Source: Cytophagaceae bacterium (GTDB lineage Bacteria; Bacteroidota; Bacteroidia; Cytophagales; Cytophagaceae). Taken from it: DNA of 61,271 nt. The notes beneath the pieces were generated by a model. The model was not told where the DNA came from. It was given only the letters and a program-made list of their open reading frames with translations, and searched no databases. This document shows positions 1-7,463 of the stretch, piece after piece. Numbering within the stretch: the stretch's first letter is position 1; every line of letters begins with the position of its first letter. Location of the stretch: positions 1 through 61,271 of the forward strand of contig JAQZBV010000005.1 in the NCBI GenBank assembly GCA_029237685.1, written 5' to 3'. A program made the position numbers and the translations under genes.

Positions 1-1
1 C

Positions 2-217
2 ACTTCGGTTTCATTAGAAACGGCTGAAGCAGGAGAAGTAACAGTAGCAGTGTACAATAAAAACGGTCAGCTGATACAAACACTTGCGCAAGGTTACCTG
101 ACCGCAGGATCACATGAGTTTGTATTTGATGCTTCTGCTTTACAAGCCGACATTTACCTGATCAAGTGCAATACACCGAATGGCGTGATCACGAGAAAGA
201 TTGTCAAGACTGAATAG
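2..217 (+). CDS. 3' end of a T9SS-secreted protein (C-terminal sorting domain only)
   Basis: The open frame enters from the left edge and ends at a TAG at 215-217. The visible 71 residues form a type A T9SS sorting domain: beta-strand segments TVAVYNKNGQL and HEFVFDAS, then the AlQADIYLIKC and RKIVKTE ending. It closely resembles the tail of the GH5 protein at 43110-46241, so the missing part is probably another secreted polysaccharide-active or adhesive protein. That is inference; no catalytic domain is visible. A strong terminator follows 30 bases downstream. Confidence 0.85.
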   Translation, partial: TSVSLETAEAGEVTVAVYNKNGQLIQTLAQGYLTAGSHEFVFDASALQADIYLIKCNTPNGVITRKIVKTE

Positions 218-246
218 AGTTTTTGTTTTGGGTCTTTTAGCTTTGT

Positions 247-279
247 AAAAAAGGACGAGTGTATGCTCGTCCTTTTTTT
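247..279 (+). terminator. Rho-independent terminator
   Basis: Stem GGACGAG/CTCGTCC with a six-base loop, extended by an A-run on the left and a T-run on the right. It closes the transcript of the T9SS gene that ends at 217. Confidence 0.85.
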
Positions 280-332
280 GTGTTCAATTTTTTTGGATGT
301 AAAACGCATAAAAATCAGTCGCAGCATGATTA

Positions 333-455
333 GGGCGTTACCGCCAATCCATCTTAGGTTCTTTTACATCCTTGGAGTGGCGGTCGGGCTCTCGCTCCAA
401 GTCCGCCAACCGCACTCATCCACGCGCTTCGGGCTTTCTGCTCGATCCCTAACGC
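333..455. repeat. Structured intergenic repeat, copy 1 (GGGCGTT...CCCTAACGC family)
   Basis: The element begins GGGCGTTA and ends CCCTAACGC. GCGTTA at the 5' edge pairs with TAACGC at the 3' edge to close the structure. Internal stems are visible (CCGCC with GGCGG; TTGGAG with CTCCAA), as are the family words CGGGC and GGGCTTTC. Three more copies lie at 10250, 23364 and 57850. A 67-codon frame crosses it but is not protein-like. Confidence 0.75.
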
Positions 456-527
456 AAAACAACTAGAGTGTGCAAAAGCAAGACTGGCGATGTTTCTTTT
501 TTTGGGTGTCAGGTCTTTCGACCTGTA

Positions 528-667
528 GGAACTGTAATAACAGGTTATTTGGCTACCGGAACATATAACTACTCTTTCGATGCCAGTGCTTTGAAAGCGA
601 TCTTTACCTGATCAAATTCAATGTGAAAAATAAAGTGTACACCCGTAAAGTAGTGAAATCAGAATAG
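528..667 (+). pseudogene. Broken T9SS sorting-domain remnant
   Basis: One frame reads GTVITGYLATGTYNYSFDAS then ALKA and stops at a TGA. Shifting by one base at about 594-600 restores LYLIKFNVKNKVYTRKVV then KSE and a stop at 665-667. A single missing G (expected GCG-GAT-CTT, seen GCG-ATC-TTT) explains the break. What is left is the last 45 or so residues of a type A sorting domain with no upstream body. It lies between repeat copy 1 and a strong terminator, so it is probably the leftover 3' end of a deleted or rearranged secreted-protein gene. Confidence 0.75.
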
Positions 668-692
668 ATTGCTCTTCATTTCTAACCTGAGG

Positions 693-724
693 GGGGGCAA
701 AGCAGAAGCTTTGTCCCCTTTTTT
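693..724 (+). terminator. Rho-independent terminator
   Basis: Stem GGGGCAAAGC/GCTTTGTCCCC with loop AGAA, followed by seven T. It still marks the end of the decayed sorting-domain gene. Confidence 0.8.
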
Positions 725-1104
725 ATTAAGGTTTAATTATTGGTAAAACACAATTTTTAACCTCCCTTTAACAACAAGCTTAAATTCGTTCAAACATCAT
801 TTTTTTAAGTGAAGATTCAACAAAAAAATTACACGTTCACTTTTCACTTTAATCCTTCATAATTCAGCCTGATTTAATATTTTCAACTTAAAAAGACCAA
901 AAAACTTGAAAAGCCACCTGGCTATTTATACGGAAAAATAATCAGCTTACATGAAAAATAGGAATGCAAACAACAATTTCTAATTTAGTATTAAACCAAT
1001 ATAAAATATCACTATCTAATCAAAAATAGACTCTTTTGAACGGTATGACTCAAATCGTTCATTTTGACTAGAATCAATAAATAATACAAAAAAGACTCCG
1101 CCTT
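725..1104. other. AT-rich leader region upstream of the first chitinase
   Basis: No gene is visible. The region is very AT-rich. A short inverted repeat TGAACG...CGTTCA at 1037-1061 lies about 45 bases before the chitinase start and could be an operator; this is weak. No convincing TTTG/TAnnTTTG promoter pair was found. Confidence 0.3.
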
Positions 1105-2769
1105 ATGAAACCAGGAATAACCCTTGTTCAAAAAAAACTTTTCGGTACGATCTCCTTTCTACTCGTCCTCTTATTATTCCTAACTCCATTTGTACATGCC
1201 CAAAGAATCATCGGGTATTTCCCCAACTATAATTATTCCGCGGCCAACGCTTCAGGAATACAATATGCGAAAATGACTCACCTCTATTATTTTGCTTTGA
1301 ATCCAACTCAATCCGGCTATGGTCAGTCAACAGGCTCCTTATGGTACAATGATTCTTTTTCCTGGTTTACAACCACAAGCTTTAATGACGTAGTCACAAA
1401 AGCAAGAGCTGCCAATCCAAACATTAAAATTCTGATCGTGACAGGTGGTGCTCCGGGAAGTGATTCTGATTTGTCCCTTAGACTTCAATACATAGGGAGC
1501 AATGCCGGACCACTCAATACTTTTTGCAACAACATCATCAACTTCATGGTAGCGAATAACCTCGACGGCTGGGACCTCGATTGGGAGTTCCCGGATAATG
1601 CGGCAGCCCGTACGGCGCATCAGAATCTATTAGCAAAAATGCGATTCAAAGTGGATTCACTAAAAACAGCCAGTTGCAAATATTATGAAATCACTGCGGC
1701 TGTCGGCGGAGGTTATACTGATCGTTTAACACATACCTGCTGGAATCCGGCACATACCGATTACATCACACAAACAGCCATCAATTATTTGGATCAGCTC
1801 AACTTAATGACTTACGATGGAAACATCGGAGCAGCACCTTGTTCCTTCTCCAGCCATCAGCATTACGATTTGGTGACCAAAGCCTTTACCGATTGGAGGT
1901 CCAACTATACCATTCCTGCTTCCAAGATCAATATCGGTGTTGGGTTTTATGACAACGCACATACCGCTTTCAATTCCATAGGCAATGTCAACACACGCTA
2001 CAACAATGCCACCTATTGGAACGGCGGCAGCGGTTGTGCCAACATGCGGGCCAAAATTGATTACATCCATGCACAAGGCGGCGCCGGTACTATGATTTGG
2101 GAGTTGACGCAAGATAATCTTTGCGCAGGAACCACTCCGGCTTGTTATTCTCTATTAGACTGTATGTACCAGCATACGCAATCTACCTGGGGTACGTGGG
2201 TATCGCCGACTGTATCTTGTACGGCACCGGTAGACCTGGTTTCCTTTGTTGGCTCGTCAGGAGAACAAGGAAATGAATTGAATTGGTCAACAGCCAGTGA
2301 AGTCAACAACGATCGTTTTGAAATAGAAAAATCAATTGACGGTAGTACATTCACCATTATTGGCAGTGTAAATGGCGCGGGTAACAGCAACAGCTTGCTT
2401 ACCTATCATTTCACCGATGCAACAAACAACACCGACAAAAGTTATTACCGCTTGCATCAGTTCGATACCGATGGCAAAGCGACCTACAGCAAAACGATTG
2501 TCATACACAGTGTAAAGAAAGAATTGGCGCTGCTTGCAAGTCCCAATCCTTTTCGTGATCAATGCACGGTTAGCATTACTGGTGTGAAAGGAGAAGCCAC
2601 AGCACAATTGATCATCTACGATTTGATCGGCAATGTATACGACAATGAAATTAGGCAAGTAGGTAACGGCTCTATTGAAATCGGCAAAAATCTTCCGACC
2701 GGTATTTACATCTGCGCTTTGAAATCAGAGGATAAGACAACGCATTTGAGAATTATAAAAATGAAATAA
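1105..2769 (+). CDS. GH18 chitinase with T9SS sorting domain (paralog 1)
   Basis: Secreted endo-acting glycoside hydrolase, expected to cut beta-1,4 linkages in chitin. The 554-residue protein has a signal peptide (1-33, ending VHAQ), then a GH18 barrel. The family motif DxxDxDxE is intact as DGWDLDWE at 154-161, with E161 as catalytic acid. The downstream MxYD (LMTYDG) and closing MIWE strand are also present. Residues 380-470 form the linker module common in T9SS cargo (LNWSTASEVNNDRFEIEKS), followed by a type A sorting domain to the C-terminus. No chitin-binding module is present. The paralog at 5825-7459 has the same architecture. Chitin specificity is inferred from the family. Confidence 0.92.
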   Translation: MKPGITLVQKKLFGTISFLLVLLLFLTPFVHAQRIIGYFPNYNYSAANASGIQYAKMTHLYYFALNPTQSGYGQSTGSLWYNDSFSWFTTTSFNDVVTKARAANPNIKILIVTGGAPGSDSDLSLRLQYIGSNAGPLNTFCNNIINFMVANNLDGWDLDWEFPDNAAARTAHQNLLAKMRFKVDSLKTASCKYYEITAAVGGGYTDRLTHTCWNPAHTDYITQTAINYLDQLNLMTYDGNIGAAPCSFSSHQHYDLVTKAFTDWRSNYTIPASKINIGVGFYDNAHTAFNSIGNVNTRYNNATYWNGGSGCANMRAKIDYIHAQGGAGTMIWELTQDNLCAGTTPACYSLLDCMYQHTQSTWGTWVSPTVSCTAPVDLVSFVGSSGEQGNELNWSTASEVNNDRFEIEKSIDGSTFTIIGSVNGAGNSNSLLTYHFTDATNNTDKSYYRLHQFDTDGKATYSKTIVIHSVKKELALLASPNPFRDQCTVSITGVKGEATAQLIIYDLIGNVYDNEIRQVGNGSIEIGKNLPTGIYICALKSEDKTTHLRIIKMK

Positions 2770-2779
2770 TTAGTACTAC

Positions 2780-3448
2780 TTATGGAATATCAATTCTTTC
2801 GTACGCTATGGTATCAGTACTTGTCCTGTAAGCATATTTTACTAAACCATATTGCTTACTCCAATGAACAATGTAAGGTGTAATCGAATCTCTGTATTCT
2901 TCTCCGGATTTTGTATCACTTATCAATTTACTGGAAATAGTAAGCGTTAAACTTTGATTAAATCGCTGAAGAAAATCCTGACTGTAAATACGATTGAGAA
3001 TTAATATGTTTCCCCACGAGCCTTTCATCCAAAAGCCTTCCGCATCGGTAAAGTAACTGTTAAAATGATTCCACGTCGTAGTCGAATGCACATCCAAATT
3101 GCGGTTGCTTTTTTCATAGTAATAGTCGCTGCAGCATTTCCCTTTGTCCATCACAGCACAATCTCCTTTTTCAAGCGGATAAATTTCTTGAGCAGACAAA
3201 AAAATGGTGTCTCGGTCATTATTAGTAACATCTGCAGAAACACGTTTAAATACCCAATGCGTATCGGCGGGAAAACCCAGAATAGAAGTTTTTATTGCTG
3301 GTGTTAGTAATTGCTCCGTTTTTGAATCCAATCCCTCACATCCTCTTTTGCATTTACAGGAAGCAACTAAAAACAGGCATAGCACAGTGAGCATCAGTAA
3401 CGAGGTGAATTTATTTAGTACGCTGGAAATAGAAAAACACATTTTCAT
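2780..3448 (-). CDS. Hypothetical lipoprotein
   Basis: A 222-residue protein with an N-terminal hydrophobic stretch and a lipobox ending LVASC, followed by a Cys-rich segment (CKCKRGC). The body contains Trp- and Tyr-rich beta-like stretches. I do not recognise the family. It is convergent with the chitinase, which ends 10 bases away, and divergent from the membrane sensor at 3597. The shared 148-base region carries two palindromes (3471-3500 and 3550-3572) that could regulate both genes. An outer-membrane or periplasmic lipoprotein is the only safe call. Confidence 0.7.
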   Translation of the reverse strand: MKMCFSISSVLNKFTSLLMLTVLCLFLVASCKCKRGCEGLDSKTEQLLTPAIKTSILGFPADTHWVFKRVSADVTNNDRDTIFLSAQEIYPLEKGDCAVMDKGKCCSDYYYEKSNRNLDVHSTTTWNHFNSYFTDAEGFWMKGSWGNILILNRIYSQDFLQRFNQSLTLTISSKLISDTKSGEEYRDSITPYIVHWSKQYGLVKYAYRTSTDTIAYERIDIP

Positions 3449-3470
3449 CTGAGTCTATAGAACACAAAAA

Positions 3471-3500
3471 AAATTTATACCTTTATAAAGGTATAAATTT
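3471..3500. promoter_or_regulatory. Perfect 30-bp palindrome in divergent promoter region
   Basis: The two 10-base arms AAATTTATAC and GTATAAATTT flank the self-complementary core CTTTATAAAG, giving 30 bases of perfect dyad symmetry. It starts 23 bases upstream of the lipoprotein start and about 97 bases upstream of the sensor start. An operator is the most likely role; a hairpin in the lipoprotein mRNA leader is the alternative. Confidence 0.55.
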
Positions 3501-3549
3501 TAAGTTTAATTGACTATTCATTGACAAAAAACCATACCTTATTACACCC

Positions 3550-3572
3550 TTGTACGTACAATGTTCTTGTAC
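3550..3572. promoter_or_regulatory. TTGTAC palindrome with third half-site upstream of the sensor gene
   Basis: TTGTACGTACAA (3550-3561) is a perfect 12-base palindrome, and another TTGTAC half-site lies at 3567-3572, 17 bases from the first. It sits 25-47 bases before the ATG of the sensor/zinc-ribbon gene, where a repressor or activator would act. The assignment rests on symmetry and position only. Confidence 0.4.
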
Positions 3573-3596
3573 ACTAAAGAATAGGCTTATTCCTTC

Positions 3597-5504
3597 ATGA
3601 AAAACACGTGGCATCTTTCTGTCGTTTTATTTCTTTTCCTTTTAGGAAGGCATGCCATTGCTACAGATACAGTACTTGTCACCCATCAGACGTCCTCAAA
3701 AGATTTTAAACACATCACCCACCAATACCTTGATATTTTGCCTGACGCAGAAGGGCAATGGACTTTTGATGTTGTTCGTACTAAAACATTCAGACCATTA
3801 GAAGCAAAAGAAATCAGCAGCAACGGGGAATTTCTCTTCTCTAAAAACAAGGCCTGTGTATGGATCCGTTTTACCATACAAGGCACAAGCAAAAATAACC
3901 ATTGGCTCCTGGAGTTTTTAGATTTCAACATCAAGGACATCAAATTATACCTTCCGGATGAAAAGGGAATCTATACGGAATTTCAATCGGGTTATGCCTA
4001 TCCTTTTTCCTCGCGTGAAATCATTCATAAAAATCTGGATTTCTCCATTACTCTTTCCGAAGAGCCCCAAGTCATCTATGCGCGCATTGAACCGGGCAGT
4101 TCTACGGTACTCTCCGCTGAAATCAAATCATACGAAGGCTTCATTCAATATTCCCTGACGGAGTACATGTTGCTCGGCTTATTCTACGGCATCATGCTCG
4201 TCATGATTATTTATAATTTGATTTTATACTTTACGGTAAAAGAAAACTATTATGCCTATTATGTTTTCTATGCGCTTTGTGTAGCGCTTGCCAGCATGTG
4301 CCACGACGGCATTGGTTTTCAATACGTGTGGCCCACTCATCCCAACTGGAACAAAAGCATTCAGCTCTTCGCGCACTTCGGTTTAGTGCTGTGGACCTTG
4401 CTGTACTCTAAATGGTTTCTGAATACAAAAAACAACAGTCCAAAAATTGATCTGGTGATTAGAGTCATGATCGTATTGACGATGGTGTTACTCGCCGGTA
4501 TATTGATTTTCAAACCGGCACAATTGGGTTACCTCATTGTAGCAGCCACTGTTCCCTTTCTGATTGTGTACGGAGTAGCCATCAAAATCTACCGCAACGG
4601 GTTCAAGCCTGCCCGTTTTTTCCTGATGGCTTTTAGTTTTTTCTTTATCGGTTTTGTCATCCGCATCCTTACTTATTTTGGCATCATCGATAACTCTATT
4701 GTAGCGGTATATAGCTACAACATCGGTGTAGTATTGGAAATGATTTTATTTTCTGTAGCCATCGGCGATAAAATCAAAACCATCAAAGAAGAACGTGAAA
4801 TGGCACTGGTCGAGAAAGATGCCATTCAGCAAAAGATCATTGAACAATTGCATGAAAACGAAAAGCTGAGAACGAAAGTCAACCGTGAATTGGAAGACAA
4901 AGTCAGAGAGCGTACAGAAGAAGTAGAACTCAAAAACAAAGCGCTCCACGATGCCAATGCGAAACTGAAAGAACTCACCGAGCAAGCCAATCAATGGAAC
5001 ATCAAACTGGATCTCGACAATCGTCAGTTGCAAACGGAGATCAAAGAGATTGAAAAAGCACGCATCCTTTTAAAAGATGTGCGATTCGATGAATTCAGCA
5101 GTGTATTCCCGGATGAAAGATCCTGTTTGCAATACCTCGCCGAATTAAAATGGAAGGATGGTTACCATTGTAAAAAATGTGACAATACGACGTTTGGGAA
5201 AAGTAAAACACCATTTGGCCGTCGCTGCACGAAATGCAATTACGACGAATCACCAACGACCGATACGTTGTTTCACCGCTTGCGTTTTCCCATTACCAAA
5301 GCCTTTTACATGGTCTATCTGGTGAGCATTAAAGACAATTCGCTCACAGTAGATGAGCTCTCCGAAATCCTCTCCTTGCGCAGAGAAACGTGTTGGAGTT
5401 TCCGCAAGAAAATCCTGGAATCAAGGAAAAATTCAAAAACAACCCGTAAAGGAAACGAGGAAGACGGTTGGTCAGCCTTGGCCTTGATCTCCATTCAATC
5501 CTGA
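3597..5504 (+). CDS. 7TM-DISM membrane sensor fused to an IS1595-type transposase zinc ribbon
   Basis: A 635-residue protein. Residues 1-22 are a signal peptide and about 23-185 a 7TMR-DISMED2-like extracellular domain (beta-rich, with WIRFTI and WLLEFLDFNIKDIKLYLP). Residues 190-390 contain seven membrane segments of the 7TMR-DISM type. About 392-492 is a charged coiled coil. Residues 497-610 match the N-terminal zinc-ribbon/helix-turn-helix part of IS1595-family transposases: FPDERSCLQYL, then W-K-D-G-Y, Cys pairs C525/C528 and C544/C547, then TLFHRLRFP and a helical segment. In this family the output position usually holds a kinase, cyclase or GGDEF domain. No DDE nuclease domain is present. 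I infer a membrane-tethered DNA-binding sensor. Confidence 0.85.
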   Translation: MKNTWHLSVVLFLFLLGRHAIATDTVLVTHQTSSKDFKHITHQYLDILPDAEGQWTFDVVRTKTFRPLEAKEISSNGEFLFSKNKACVWIRFTIQGTSKNNHWLLEFLDFNIKDIKLYLPDEKGIYTEFQSGYAYPFSSREIIHKNLDFSITLSEEPQVIYARIEPGSSTVLSAEIKSYEGFIQYSLTEYMLLGLFYGIMLVMIIYNLILYFTVKENYYAYYVFYALCVALASMCHDGIGFQYVWPTHPNWNKSIQLFAHFGLVLWTLLYSKWFLNTKNNSPKIDLVIRVMIVLTMVLLAGILIFKPAQLGYLIVAATVPFLIVYGVAIKIYRNGFKPARFFLMAFSFFFIGFVIRILTYFGIIDNSIVAVYSYNIGVVLEMILFSVAIGDKIKTIKEEREMALVEKDAIQQKIIEQLHENEKLRTKVNRELEDKVRERTEEVELKNKALHDANAKLKELTEQANQWNIKLDLDNRQLQTEIKEIEKARILLKDVRFDEFSSVFPDERSCLQYLAELKWKDGYHCKKCDNTTFGKSKTPFGRRCTKCNYDESPTTDTLFHRLRFPITKAFYMVYLVSIKDNSLTVDELSEILSLRRETCWSFRKKILESRKNSKTTRKGNEEDGWSALALISIQS

Positions 5505-5824
5505 TTTTTAGTAAAAAAATACCTTTCGCCCACTAAGTGCAATAAGCTCCCTTTTAGGAGTGGTTAATGCCCTGCCTTTCAATAAAACTTCCCCTTTAAC
5601 GGCTTTTTTTATCCGCAATTTCATGCGAGTAAATCACTGAAAACCAGTGAGGAAATTGTCATTTTTTAATTCATTCGATTGCAATCGATGTAGGAACATT
5701 TGATCTTCATGTAATGGCAGCTCAAAATGAAGCGCTGAGAGAAAGACTCCATTCTCTGCTTCAATTTAGGCTGTCCGCCAAGCATTCTGTTTTGTTAGAA
5801 AAATACAATTAAACGGTATTTCTT
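5505..5824. other. Intergenic region with a possible 32-codon ORF
   Basis: No clear gene or terminator. An ATG at 5714 opens a 32-codon frame ending at 5812 (MAAQNEALRERLHSLLQFRL at its start). The same frame stays open upstream to 5651 without an ATG (IDVGTFDLHV precedes the Met). The amphipathic composition is protein-like, but no ribosome site is seen. It may be a decayed gene fragment or a very small protein. Confidence 0.25.
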
Positions 5825-7459
5825 ATGCTACACTACAAGAAGAGAATTATTCGAAGCATCCTTGTCCTGGTTTTGCTATTCCTCAGTACTGCTGTGCATG
5901 CCCAAAGAATCATTGGCTATTACCCTGACTATGCCTATACGGCTGCCAGTGCAAACAACATACAATACGCCAAGTTGACACACTTGTATTATTTCGCCAT
6001 CAATCCCACCCGAACCACAACCGGTCAAAGTGCCGGCGCTTTAGGATATAACGATGTATGGTTCACTACGGCCCGTTTCAACGATGTCATCGCCAAAGCC
6101 AGAGCAGCGAATCCTGCCATCAAGATTTGTATTGTTACCGGTGGAATGCCAGGTTCTGATTGGGACTTGTCTGACCGCTTGGAATACATCGGCAGTAATC
6201 CCGCAATACTCAATACGTTCCTGGACAATATTATCTCCTTCATCACTACGCATAATTTGGACGGTTGGGATTTGGATTGGGAATTTCCAAGAACAGCATC
6301 CGCACGCACTGCGCATGAGAATATGTTGGTCGCAATGCGTATCAAAATAGATGCTTTAAAAACAAGCAGCTGCAAGCATTATGAACTAACTATTGCAGTA
6401 GGAGGTGGATATACAGATCTCACTTCCCCAAGAGAATGCTGGGGAGAATCGCATACTGAATTTATCACTCAAAATGCTGTCAATGCATTGGATTTTATGA
6501 ACATCATGTCCTATGATGGACCAGTCGGAGCAGCACCTTGTTCTTTTTCCAGTCAACAGCATTACGACCTTTTCGTTAAATCTTTCAACGATTGGCGTGC
6601 AACGGTTTCCATTCCCGCTTCCAAAATTAACATGGGTGTGGGATTCTATGATAACTCCGGTACCGCTTTTAATAGCATTGGAAATGTCAACACACGCTAC
6701 AACGCTACGTATTGGAACGGCGGCAGCGGATGCCCCAACATGCAATCAAAAATTAACTTCACCCGCGCACAAGGCGCTGCCGGAGTTTTTATCTGGGAAT
6801 TGATACAAGATAATTTGTGCGCTGGTACCACTCCTTCCTGCTATTCTTTATTGGATTGTATGTATCAATATACACAGAGCACATGGGGCACATGGGTTTC
6901 TCCCGGCAATCCCTGCTCATTGCCTGTAACCCTTCTACAATTTACGGGACGCAACAACGGAACATCACGTATGTTGAACTGGACCACTGCCACAGAAAAA
7001 GACAACGAACGCTTTGACATTGAAAAATCATTCGATGGGAAATCATTCGAGACCATAGGAAGCATACCTGGAAATGACAATTCCAATACCGCCATCCACT
7101 ACGAATACACCGACCACTCCAACAGTAACGGCACCGTATATTACAGATTGAATCAACACGATTTCGACGGCACTTCTTCACGCAGTTCCATCATTTCTAT
7201 TTCCTCTTCCATTGCTACACATACCATTTATCCCAATCCATTTGAAGACTTCTTTGAGATTACCTGTCCGTCTGATGAAGAGACCACAGCACGAATTATC
7301 TTTTCTGATTTGAGCGGCAGAATCCTCTCTGATGAACTACTCAACACCAATGCCGGTAAAATTCAAACCGGACATGCACTTCCTGCAGGCGTATTCCTTT
7401 GTACACTGGTCACTTCAAACACTACACTCAGCCTACGCGTTGTGAAAACAAAACAATAG
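5825..7459 (+). CDS. GH18 chitinase with T9SS sorting domain (paralog 2)
   Basis: A 544-residue secreted chitinase with the same order as the gene at 1105: signal peptide (ending AVHAQ, 26-27), GH18 barrel with DGWDLDWE at 146-153 and E153 as acid, MSYDG segment, FIWE closing strand, linker module (LNWTTATEKDNERFDIEKS) and type A sorting domain ending RVVKTKQ. The catalytic domains are close paralogs, while linkers and sorting domains diverge more. Four bases separate its stop from the next secreted protein gene, so the two are probably co-transcribed. Substrate is inferred from the family. Confidence 0.92.
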   Translation: MLHYKKRIIRSILVLVLLFLSTAVHAQRIIGYYPDYAYTAASANNIQYAKLTHLYYFAINPTRTTTGQSAGALGYNDVWFTTARFNDVIAKARAANPAIKICIVTGGMPGSDWDLSDRLEYIGSNPAILNTFLDNIISFITTHNLDGWDLDWEFPRTASARTAHENMLVAMRIKIDALKTSSCKHYELTIAVGGGYTDLTSPRECWGESHTEFITQNAVNALDFMNIMSYDGPVGAAPCSFSSQQHYDLFVKSFNDWRATVSIPASKINMGVGFYDNSGTAFNSIGNVNTRYNATYWNGGSGCPNMQSKINFTRAQGAAGVFIWELIQDNLCAGTTPSCYSLLDCMYQYTQSTWGTWVSPGNPCSLPVTLLQFTGRNNGTSRMLNWTTATEKDNERFDIEKSFDGKSFETIGSIPGNDNSNTAIHYEYTDHSNSNGTVYYRLNQHDFDGTSSRSSIISISSSIATHTIYPNPFEDFFEITCPSDEETTARIIFSDLSGRILSDELLNTNAGKIQTGHALPAGVFLCTLVTSNTTLSLRVVKTKQ

Positions 7460-7463
7460 ATCT

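Noticed and set aside
263-466. 67-codon ORF
   Set aside because: It lies across a terminator and structured repeat copy 1 and has repeat-derived composition.
5080-5504. The zinc-ribbon end of the sensor as a truncated IS1595 insertion
   Set aside because: The frame is continuous from sensor to stop, only the N-terminal DNA-binding part is present, and I saw no terminal repeats or DDE remnant. A fusion fits better, though this needs comparison with relatives.
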